Source of the DNA: Strigamia acuminata
Lineage: Eukaryota; Arthropoda; Chilopoda; Geophilomorpha; Linotaeniidae
Length of the DNA: 64,000 nucleotides
Direction: 5' to 3'
Assembly (NCBI GenBank): GCA_949358305.1
Contig: OX442314.1
Span: forward strand, 49,980,581 to 50,044,580
The stretch's first letter is position 1. Each line of letters starts with the position of its first letter. This document shows positions 37,271 to 47,219 of this stretch, in pieces. The position numbers and the translations under genes are program-made. Under the pieces are notes generated by a model. That model was given only the letters and a program-made list of their open reading frames with translations. It had not been told where the DNA came from and made no database searches.

Positions 37271-39760
37271 AATTTAAGGAATACGAAGTATTTTAAATAA
37301 GAAATCAAAAAAGTTTCGAGTGAAATAAGAATACAGATATTTTTTTCGAAGTTTGTTTTATTTCGAAAAGCTAAAAACATACAAGTTTAGAAGGCGGACT
37401 TCTTACGAATTTATCTTTCCACCTGAAAAGTTAAAACGAAGAAAACACCGCAACTATTTGGAAATATTTACAAGAAATTAAGTTTCTTGTAACTGTACGT
37501 CGACGCCGATAGCCAGCGACCACGCGCCGTAGCAATACGCGTCGATCTCCGTATCAAACGCAGCCGGGAAGCTACTCAAACCTTCAACGCAAGGTGCGAA
37601 CGAATGCTTGGAAATTATGGCGGACAACAGATAAAAGACAGCGGAGAAATGTTACAGAAGGTTCGTAGAGATTTATTTAAGTGTCGCGAACTAATTTTTC
37701 CACTGCCATCGGTACCAAAGATAATTTAGTTGTTGGAGAAAAACAACACACTCCATTTCGCAGAAAAGATTTGCAAATCGAAATGAATATTACCTTTATT
37801 TGAAGGAATTAACTATTTTCACAAAAAGTACATTTTTTCCTTCGGGACAATGGAAATTAAGAAAATATAAAATGGCGGCGAATGAAGTTGCCGACCACGT
37901 AGAATAGTATTTTTTACATTGAAAGTTACGAATCACGATAAACGCTTTCCCTCGGAAAAGTAAAAGGATTTCATTCAATCTTTCCTTTCGGAAATTTAAC
38001 AGTGTTTTAAGTTTCCAACGATATTTGGGTCTCCCAAATTTTGAGAATTTCTAAATGAAATTTAGCTGTTTGAAAAACAACGAATATTTTTAGTAATCTA
38101 ATCGGACATTTTCCCACATGATTTCTTAAAACCGGAATAACAAATCCATTTGTGGCTATGAACTTTGCCACATGAAATATTTACGGAGCGAATATTTTTT
38201 GATTGGATTGAAGCTTTAAAATCAGATAGCTGATTTAAACGAAGAAAATAAGTTTCAAAGTAATTATTTTTCTTTCGGAAAAATCAAATAAATCACCGCT
38301 GATGAAAAGTTGTATTTTTCCATTCGAAAAAACTAAGAATTGCACAAGATTTATCTTCTATTTTGAACATAGATTTTATTCGGAAAAGGAAAGATTCTAG
38401 ATACATTATTTTTCTCTAAAAATTAAGAATTTAGTCAATTTTCCTAAAGGTTAATGGAATGTCATCATATATTTCGTTCGTAATTTACGTGTTAAAGTTT
38501 AATCAGAAAAACGATTGAATATGTTTTATTTGCGATAAGTAAAAGAAAGGTTCTTTAAAAATGGAATTTCGATGCAAATCCCACAGTAAAGGGAATGTTA
38601 TGTGTGAGCAATTAACGAAAAGTTGGAATAACTTCATTTTATTTCATTCAAAAGTAGTTGTGAAAAATCAATTTCAAATATTTTTCAAAGAAAAATTATT
38701 TTTATCGGAAAAAAGTAATTTACATGTCCTCGCGCGGACCGAGTAGTAAACTGCTTAATTGTGACATCGATACTGTTATTGTGTCACGTGTTATACGGAA
38801 TTCCAAACCAGTGAATTACGAATTTTGGCGCGATAGGAATAGAAGTTTGACAGTGAAAGTTCTCCAGATTTGTCTTTTCATTTGAAAAGTTCAAATTGAG
38901 GAAATGCTGCAGCAGATGAAGGTATTTACGACAATTGAGATTTAAATATTCTTTCATTCAAAAGATAAAAGATCTCTGCAAAAACATCTCGTTATTAGAG
39001 ATAAGGGGGACGAAAATTATTAAAACGAATAATCAAAGACACGTCCTTCGTAAATATCGCAAAGGAATAACTAATTGTGAAAACAATTGTCCGCTCAGGA
39101 AAAGTGGAATTTAGCTAGATATTTTCTTTCGAAAAATCAAAGCAATTGTCATCAAAAAAGAAAGATTTGATGAATAATTTTTACCCAAAAGTCTAAAGGA
39201 TTGTCGAATAGTTTTCTCCCGAAAAACAAGTACACATTTGTACCAATAACTTTATCGTTTAAAGTAAAATTTCGAATATTTTCTTTTGGAAGATTAGAGA
39301 ATTAGATAATTTTTCTCGCAAAACAAATTTAAAAGAATTTTAACGAATTTTTATTTGTTAAAAAAAAAAAAATTTGTTAAAAAAGGGGGAGATGGATGGT
39401 GAAAATTTATTTTTTCACACTCGAAAAATGGAATTTAAACCCGAAAAAGTAAAAGACTTGGTCAAATTATTCTTCCTATTGGAAATGAATACACAATGTT
39501 GGGAATCGAAAATAGATTTCAATTACAAAGGAATGATTATTTGAACGATAATTGAATAAGAATAAGAAAAATTGAGAGTTTGAGAAAACTTTATTAAAAC
39601 TGTGGTTGTAATGATATTACACACTAAACGGAATAATCAAAGAAAAATATTTTTTGAAGAAAAGTTATTTAATTATTTGGATTGGTAAAAATCCCAAAGT
39701 TCAAGAAGATTGAAGTAAGTTTATTTTATTTTCATTTGAAAAATACAATATTTTACGAAT
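36780..39760 (+). repeat. array of degenerate TTTTC...GAAAA palindromic units in the element 3 leader
   Basis: More than twenty short units of the form TTTTC-N3-4-(T/C)GAAAA followed by A/G-rich TTAAA-like sequence are spread over 3 kb. Examples: ttttcatgtgaaaagttaaa (37,203), tttccacctgaaaagttaaa (37,425), ttccctcggaaaagtaaaag (37,949), tttctttcggaaaaatcaaa (38,269), tttccattcgaaaaaactaa (38,314), tcttttcatttgaaaagttc (38,872), tttctttcgaaaaatcaaag (39,124) and tttcatttgaaaaatacaat (39,731). Spacing is irregular and no protein frame is kept. The RNA could fold as a string of small hairpins. Confidence 0.65.
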
Positions 39761-40197
39761 GTCTTCCCGAAGGAATTTTATTTTATCGGTAAAATTGAAT
39801 CTCGAAGGGAACGGACTTAGTAGAGAACTACTAAATAGATGTAACGTCCTTTATACCATTGGCCGACACTAACATCCGCCAATCAGAAGTTGGGAGATCT
39901 AGGGATCCCCAGCCCCCTGCTATTAAAGGAGGACCAGATCAGATACTGATCATTCGCATCCAGACCAGACCAGAAGACGTGTTCCAGAGTCATCTTGACC
40001 ACGCCGTCCCGATTTCAGTCACGATTCGAATTTTGTGTGCCGTGTAACCTGCAAAAGCTAACACGTGTCAAACAAACGCGAAGTTTAATTTTATTTTGTC
40101 AAAAGTAAAGTTTAGAAGTGTTTCTTGTTGAAAAGTGTATTATATTCGTCTTCTTTATAAATTAAAGAATTAAAATCGTCAGATTTTGAATTTTTTT

Positions 40198-41679
40198 ATG
40201 GCTCAAAAACCATTGAATATGATCGATCCAAAAGGAAATAATAAGCAGACAAACTTAAATTTAAGTTCTGTACCACTTGGCGATCAAACAGAAAAGATTC
40301 CCGATCATTTTACTCTGTATTGTAATCGTCATGGACTGGATAAAACCAAGTTTAAAAATATAATCGAAGCTTCAGACTATGTAAAAGCTAGGAACTGGCG
40401 AGATCGTACCCAATCTCAATCTTCACATCAAGATCCAGTACGGAATCCACAAACATACAGCCGAAACTTAGTGAATCAAGATTCTCATACTATGTTTCAA
40501 ACATCCAGTAGGGGATCTAAGTTAGAAAAGTTTAAACCACCTAATTCGGTAGATAAGGGGGAAGAGAATTATAAACCTAATAATTCTCATCCAGAGAGTT
40601 CGTTAACTAACCAGTCGGTTGTTCAGAACAAATTAAAACTCGTTTACAATCGAGATCAGCTAATTTCAGTTCGATATGCTAATCCAGCTGAAGCACAACG
40701 ATATGTGGCTAGCCTTAATCTGTCGATTAACCTACCGCTATCAAAAGAATTGGGAACCGTAAACAAAAGTTTTGGGCCACCAATATCAACGCAAAGGAAA
40801 GATATTCGGACTCCAAACAAACATTTGCAGTCAAATAACGTACAACAACGTGCCCGATCGCCGATCACAAACTCATGTTTGCGGACGTATGATTTGTCTA
40901 CCAAGAAGAGTCCCCAGCCAAGACAATTCTACCTAACGCCCATTTCAAATCGAAAAAAGGTCAAGCAAACTTTTCCCTTGAAAAAGTATTACCAACACGA
41001 TAATGAGAATGATTTTAAACCTAAAAAAGAAAGTTTTTTGACTAACCCACGGGAGATCCGGTATCAATTCGAACAGTATTGTAAACAATACCAGTTAAAT
41101 TCAGCTGAATTTAAAAATATAAACGAAGCGCAACAATTCGTATTTCGAAATCAATACCGTAACCAACGACTAAAACCCGTCCCAGTCGTCAATCTGACGG
41201 AGATACAACAATTTGCGTCTGGAAAGCAACCCTGCAATATCCAGAATAATTCATCTCAACGAGAGGAATTAAGAACTTCAAAAAAGCGTTTTCGGTCACC
41301 AAGTCCAGCTGGTGATGAAGAAACTTCAAGTACAAACCAACATGTTCAAAAACTGACTGAAAACCCAGGTTTCCAATCATCAGTTCCACGACTTAGAGTC
41401 AAATATAGATCCCCTCGTTTGTTGCGGGATTTCACAATTCCAAATATGGGTCCTTTCCACGTATGGTTTTCCAATGAGGGTCCCATTCATGTATGGTTTT
41501 CCAGAGATGACCTAAAACAAAAAGTTGGGTCGTCACGGTCATTTACACTGCCAAGTCAGTACACTGTATGTAACTGCCCAAAGGAAAAACGTCGAAAGAA
41601 ATCAGTACAGCAGGCTGAGAGATCTCGGAAATTCGCAAATATGCGAGCTCAATATTTAGCAAAGAATCATGTTGATTAA
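40198..41679 (+). CDS. element 3 protein, unknown basic protein with internal duplication (493 aa)
   Basis: ATG at 40,198 is the first in the frame. The protein is rich in Lys/Arg/Gln/Asn/Ser. Residues 34-70 and 285-321 are diverged copies of one module: aromatic-x2-YCxxxxL, then FKNIxEAxx(Y/F)V and RN (FTLYCNRHGLDKTKFKNIIE against FEQYCKQYQLNSAEFKNINE). A related half-module lies at about 150-171 (NPAEAQRYV). A short repeat, HVWFS, occurs at 421-425 and 431-435. A basic tail (KEKRRKKS) follows. There is no zinc knuckle, protease, polymerase or membrane segment. An RNA-binding or Gag-like packaging role is possible from charge and position only. The frame is intact in an element with matching LTRs, which suggests selection on the protein. 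Confidence 0.7.
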   Translation: MAQKPLNMIDPKGNNKQTNLNLSSVPLGDQTEKIPDHFTLYCNRHGLDKTKFKNIIEASDYVKARNWRDRTQSQSSHQDPVRNPQTYSRNLVNQDSHTMFQTSSRGSKLEKFKPPNSVDKGEENYKPNNSHPESSLTNQSVVQNKLKLVYNRDQLISVRYANPAEAQRYVASLNLSINLPLSKELGTVNKSFGPPISTQRKDIRTPNKHLQSNNVQQRARSPITNSCLRTYDLSTKKSPQPRQFYLTPISNRKKVKQTFPLKKYYQHDNENDFKPKKESFLTNPREIRYQFEQYCKQYQLNSAEFKNINEAQQFVFRNQYRNQRLKPVPVVNLTEIQQFASGKQPCNIQNNSSQREELRTSKKRFRSPSPAGDEETSSTNQHVQKLTENPGFQSSVPRLRVKYRSPRLLRDFTIPNMGPFHVWFSNEGPIHVWFSRDDLKQKVGSSRSFTLPSQYTVCNCPKEKRRKKSVQQAERSRKFANMRAQYLAKNHVD

Positions 41680-42264
41680 CATGATATGATACACAAAGAT
41701 TCCCCGATTATAGTGTAAACAGAAAATCCTCTTCTAAAAATCATGACCTCTCTTCTAAAGAAAAGGGGGACAAAATATAAAGTTAAAATTAACAATTCTC
41801 GAAAAGTAATATTACAGTATTAAAAGACAACTAGTTTAAATTAAAATTAGTCAATTGTACAAAGAATACCAAGTGACTCCGGTCATGACAATTAAGGGGG
41901 ACATTTTGATTCTTAAATTGTCAACTCTTATCATCTAAAAGCTATTTATTGTATATTTATAGCGATACATCTGACTAGGCATATGAAATAAATATTTTGT
42001 GATAACACAAATGATGATTTTATGTATGACGAAAGTTTCTTCAAAAAGAAGACTTGGAAATAAATTCTGGACTTGAATTTAGGCTATTAGAAAAGATTAT
42101 TTCGGCAGAAAATCAGAACTTAGATAATTCAAGTTAGTTTATGTAAGCTCAAATTCGAAATTGGAAGTCACGGTATCTCCAAGATACATCAAGTCCGAAA
42201 ATAGCATTTATGCTAATTAGGAGAATAACGAAAACTCTATAAAATATTATATAGTTGTGTTATT

Positions 42265-42274
42265 AAGGGGGATG
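42265..42274 (+). promoter_or_regulatory. element 3 polypurine tract
   Basis: aagggggatg abuts the right LTR. The core AAGGGGGA is repeated at 39,003, 39,383, about 40,554 (inside the ORF), 41,763 and 41,893, so several internal plus-strand priming sites are possible. Confidence 0.6.
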
Positions 42275-44189
42275 TATGACGGTTTACAATGGCTATAAAT
42301 GCCTATTTTCTATCAAGAAAGCGCTGTTGCGCCAATATGATGGTATTTTTTACAATATTCTGTGTAAAACTGATAAATGTCTAGAATAAAGTCATTTATG
42401 ATGTTTCAAATACAAAGATGTTCGTTTATTAAGAATAAACACTAATTTCCACATGATACTAAAGTATCACGGCATAATTACGAAGATTCGTCTGCTAAAA
42501 CCCGCATTTGTCAATGCTCCATATTGCCACTAGATGGCGCGATCGCAATTAGCGATAAATTCGAATACGAACTTGAAAACCTCATGATTAAATATAAACG
42601 TATATTTAATCAAGTGAATAAATTGTGTTAAATATTAATATAAATATATATTAAGTATCTGACATTGTTAAATACAATGTAACTTCCATTTCTGCGGGAC
42701 AGAATGTTTAGCGATCAATCGGTCAACCGATCAATCTGATTGGTGGAACCCATTTCCGGTCCTGGGTATCCAGTTCCGGTTGTAACAAGGATTAGCATAA
42801 TTTGCATAAATGCTCCTCCGTATCCACTTCCGGTGATACGGGATTGGAGGGATTCGTGGAACCCATGTTCCAATTGGATGACTGGATTAATCCTTAAATC
42901 CAGTCAGGTTATATAAACCCAAACAATCGGCCATTCCGCAGCTCTGTTTGATTATTTTCTGTTTGGTATTGTTACTTAAGAAATATGATTCGTTGTTCAC
43001 GTAAAAAAACCTTTTGGTTCTTTGTTGATTTATTCACAAAGAACCGTTGCATGATTCTACAGAATCATGCCACCGCCGGCAATTGAAGTCGAAGTGCTGG
43101 GATTATTATGTTGCATAAATGTTACAGTCTACGGTTGCGACGCCGAAGGAGAACCCGCCGTTGTGCAATTCAGTATCCTCCGGACAGGACCAAGTTGTCT
43201 TTTTCGGTATGAACGTATTCCGTTACCACGAGTAGCATCGGTATTGTTGAGAATCGGTTCCTTCACCTGATGGTGCCAAAGCAGTCTGTTTTACAGTAAC
43301 CACGAGTAGCACCAAGTGTTTGGCAAGCTGATTCTCATGGTATTCGATGCCAAAGCAGTCGGTCTATTATTAGTACCGCGAGAGATAAAACTGCTGTGCG
43401 GAGCCGCGAGCTATCGACCCCTGTGTACGTGGTACCGTCAACCACTCGATGGACGACCGTGCTGCGACGCCGGGGACGCTTGATACCGTTCTGCATGGCA
43501 AGGCGTATATTCTAATCGATGGCAATTGTGTGTTGCGACGGGAAGCTTAATCTTCATTTTATTTATAACAGAAAAACTTAAACTCGACAACCAGTTGGAC
43601 CAAAATCAAGTCAGAAGACTTAATCTCATATTGAACTCAATATAACCGATAAGTTGACGACAACTTATTCCCGAAATATCTAAATAAGAATTCACAACGA
43701 TATGAATTAAATATAATTCATAAGTGGAATATTGATAAGTAAATGAATACATTTACTTACACCAATATCCTCCCAAAGTTGTGGCGGTGCAGACAAAGTC
43801 AACCGCAATGCTCAGATCATTCGATTTATCGACGTGCGATAGCTTACACAGCGAACCAAGGAAACCAGCGAAGCCGTATCGGACTCCAGGACACAGCCAT
43901 CCGGCTTAAGATGACATCTATAATCAGGTCGAGCGATGGGGAAACCGCTCCCATATTCCAGACCCGTAGTGATATTATTCTAGGGCCAGTTGGCCAATTC
44001 TTTGTATAGTTTAATAGCTGATTTAACTTGCCAAATGTCGGCATTAGTCCTATGTATAATTTAGCTCATCCATATTGTTTGCCAACAATAAACTGTCTTG
44101 TATTTATCTCGTATTGTATTCACTGTTTATTTATTGCGATCTCTTCCCGGTACCATTGTTAAATGGGAGTTGTGGTCGTCACCGTCACA
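42275..44189 (+). repeat. element 3, 3' LTR
   Basis: 1,915 bp; same open frames and TATA/aataaa positions as the 5' copy (42,910-42,917 and 44,087-44,092). No differences noticed. Confidence 0.9.
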
Positions 44190-46265
44190 ACTTCAGTGCC
44201 CCCTATCTTAATAAATTAGCTCTTATGCCTACAAGCTAACCAAGATGGATGCCAAGTAATTCCTTCCATGCTGTACTTTCACAAGAAGTTCCAAAAACAC
44301 AATATATACGGTCTTAATCAGGCATGGTTGATTCCCAGCAGGTCACCCATTTAAGTACTGACTAGATCAAATGCTGCTTAACTGCTGTCTTCCAATGAAA
44401 AACAGGTGATCAGCATGATGAGCCGTTCCTATCCATTGCAAAAAAAAAACAGATTCACCATTGACAACCACAGGCTTTATACCGTGCATGGTGGAAATGC
44501 GGTTTGCCTTCAGTGGCCTGGGAAACCACCTCACGTCCATGTATATTCCGGTAACCCCGAGGAAAGGGCTGAAGCAAAGAGGAACATGTCCACGGTATTT
44601 AATGTCAATGTGTTTTGTCCGTTTTCCGTTTGTCCATTTTCGAATGGTTTTATCGGTGTAATTCCCATTTTTGATAATTTTTCATCTTTTCCGATGTTTA
44701 GTTTTGTTATTTTTATTTTAGTTTTCTGTTTTTGGTATTACGGCTTCCAATGACCCACCATTGTCTCCGAGGCACTCCGGGAGAATCGCAGCTGTGGTCG
44801 ATAAAAAGCAGGGCCAAGACATTTTTTGTCTAGGCCATAATCCGGCGCTGCCAAGCTTTTACGACTTGTTGTTAGCCCACCCAAGGTGCGTAAACTGTCT
44901 TGTTTGTGGTGATCTCAATGTTATTTTAATAAAGTTATTATCATTACTTAAAAATATTTGTTATTTTTAATTAACCAGCCTGCTGTGTCTTGGGGGTGAA
45001 AACTCTCTAGGCACCTTTCACCCCAATTCCTTTGTTGCACCAAACACCGCTCATTGCGCAGATCTGCTACACAGATCAGAAGTGTGCTGGGCTCAAATTT
45101 AGAGCTTTGGCCCACTCTAGAATTCACAGTCATACCTACAACACACCTTGCCATTGCTCTGCCAAAACTGCAAGTACTGACCGTGTTACGTTTCTTGTGA
45201 TTTAAGACATTTCTGTTATCTTTGCTAAGCCAGCGCTTTCGCTTGTATCAACTACCGGCAAAACGCACACAGTGTCTAAATCGTAAACTACGACTCATTG
45301 GAAACTGCAAAGATGAGTTGGATACTTCCAGTGCCAATTCCCTAACATTGGCAGCTCTTCATCATAGACTGGAGAAAAACACCGATAGAATTCATGCTTT
45401 ACGAACAGTTCCAAATGTCAACCAACACACGTGAAGTCAACTCTCCTACAACGTCAGGCCTTTAACATAGGGATGGATAAAGGATCCAGGATTTTATGCG
45501 TGAGTCAAATATGTTTGAACAATCTCCGCAGTCTTGCTAACTGCGATACCAACTCAGCACGACGCCCTGTCAGAACTATTGAAACCAAACAACCAAACGA
45601 GCATTGAAACTCAGCAATTAGTGAGTCATGGCGATAACCATTGGTCTTTTAATTCGAACTTTTGTTTCTTCTTCAACCAGCCAAAGAGAAGAAAGATGCA
45701 TTGTATGTATTTATATTAAAATGTTTTTATATTTTTTTCCAACAACAAATTGTATATATTTTGCAAAACCTTAGCATTTATTCCTGGGAAGGGGACTTGG
45801 TTAGATAGCGAATCCCGGGGATCAACTAACACATGGATACATAAAATCGACCTACAGGCCATTCTGCACTTCTAAAGCTAACGAAAAGCAAAATAGGACT
45901 TAATGACATGAAATAGCAAAGCCTAGTTGGGCGCAAACTGTAGTATACTCTCATTCCAACTTTTTAACAATGCCGCGAAATATGATTCGAATACCGGATG
46001 GCAAGAGCGAATACCCATAAAATGAAATTAATGCAACCTAGGAATACACAGATGCAGAATGAAGAAGATACCGGGCGCGAACTGTAGTTGGGGCTTCTAG
46101 TGGCGAAGCAACTAGACTGAGCTTGTGCATTCAATTAGGGCTCCAGAAGCCCTAATTCACTTTTAAAAAGGCAAAAAGGGACCTTTAGTGGCATTGGAAA
46201 GAGTTGTTGTCAAATAAAATTCATAAGATGCATGAATTCGACTGATCATGGGCCGCCTTTAAACC
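44190..46265. other. non-coding DNA
   Basis: No established gene. A frame at about 44,457-44,620 encodes a basic, Pro/His-containing stretch (VHGGNAVCLQWPGKPPHVHV...) of unknown kind, interrupted upstream. The remainder is unremarkable. Element 2 begins at the AAACC target site at 46,261-46,265. Confidence 0.4.
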
Positions 46266-46410
46266 TGTGTTATCAGGAATGAATGAATGAATGACTGATC
46301 AGCGTGGTTAACAACTAACAAGTGATTTATTACAAATCAAAGTACAGTTTATATATGTCGGGAATACGTCATACGAACGTATGACGTAAATACGATTAGC
46401 CAATTACACA
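46266..46410 (-). repeat. element 2, 3' LTR
   Basis: 145 bp. On the coding strand a TATATAAA (46,348-46,355) is preceded by a 24-bp palindrome at 46,365-46,388 with two TGACGTA arms, a CRE-like upstream site. The plus-strand left end has a gaat tetranucleotide run. Confidence 0.9.
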
Positions 46411-46421
46411 TCTCCCCTTTT
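46411..46421 (-). promoter_or_regulatory. element 2 polypurine tract
   Basis: On the coding strand aaaaggggaga lies directly before the 3' LTR. Confidence 0.75.
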
Positions 46422-46426
46422 CAGGC

Positions 46427-47219
46427 TCACAAATTCGTACGAGTCGGTCTTTTAACTTCTCTGCCGGATCTGGTAAAATATGGAGATCCTGTGGGAGCGT
46501 TGGGGCGAATAACTCCTTCGTCTGGATTTACCGGGTGATCTGTGTTGATCAATTCTTCTTCTTCTTCTTCCTCTTCCTCCGTCTGATCCTCGTTTTCTCC
46601 CGAGATTACCTCTTCGTCTTCGGCTTCTGGAGCAATGTCGGGAAGTGGTATCAAGTGAAATCGGTTCCGTCGAATCGTTCTCTTATCGGTTTCGACGATG
46701 TATGATCGGGGTGATGTATCGAGTTGTTTTATACGTCCTTCGCGTCGTAGATCGGTGATCCAAACAGTTTCGCCGATTTTTAGTGGATGTAGTTCTCGTA
46801 CGCCGTGGTGTCTGTCGTAATTCGTTTTCTGTGTTTTCCGTCTGTTTTCTTCCTTCTGGCGTAACGTTGATTCGTTCGGTGTTTTCGGATTCAATTTCGA
46901 GCTGATGATAGGGACTGACAAATTTCGAATAGCTCTTCCGTTCAGCAGTTCGGCCGGTGAAAATCCGTTTGCAAGAGGAGTTGCGCGGTAAAGCTGCAGT
47001 GCGCGATAGCCGTCATCCGCTTTTTTCAAGCTTCGTTTTATAATTTTCACTGCTGCTTCGACGAATCCGTTACTTTGAGGAAATCCGGGGCTACTCGTGA
47101 CGTGAGTAAACTGCCATTCTTTGGCGAACGTCCGAAATTCTGAATTCAATAATGGTCCAAAATGTGTTCCGTTGTCGCTGTAGACGACTTCGGGCGATCC
47201 TTGTTCCGAAAATAAAGAT
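46427..47219 (-). pseudogene. pol: element 2 integrase, 3' half
   Basis: This frame starts at the deletion junction (about 47,219) with GSPEVVYSDNGTHFGPL, holding the second catalytic Asp, followed by the SSPGFPQSNGFVEAAVKIIK motif with the catalytic Glu. The C-terminal domain follows (LHPLKIGETVWITDLR) and an acidic poly-Glu tail. The zinc-binding domain and first catalytic Asp are missing. It is in a different frame from the upstream RNase H, so it cannot be read through. Confidence 0.85.

Larger units (their letters stand above)
34751..44189 (+). mobile_element. element 3: non-autonomous LTR retrotransposon with a novel ORF, 9,439 bp
   Basis: Two 1,915-bp LTRs (34,751-36,665 and 42,275-44,189) begin TATGACGG and end CCGTCACA, are flanked by a 4-bp duplication ACTT (34,747-34,750 and 44,190-44,193), and look identical. 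A tRNA-Gln primer site lies 2 nt inside the left LTR and a purine tract abuts the right one. The 5.6-kb interior has no protease, reverse transcriptase, RNase H or integrase. It holds a 3-kb repetitive leader and one 493-codon ORF. It must use replication proteins from another element, so it is a large non-autonomous LTR element that nevertheless keeps a protein gene. Confidence 0.9.

Noticed and set aside
36661-39760. CRISPR array or satellite in the element 3 leader
   Set aside because: Repeats are degenerate, irregularly spaced palindromes without unique equal-length spacers, in a eukaryotic retroelement.
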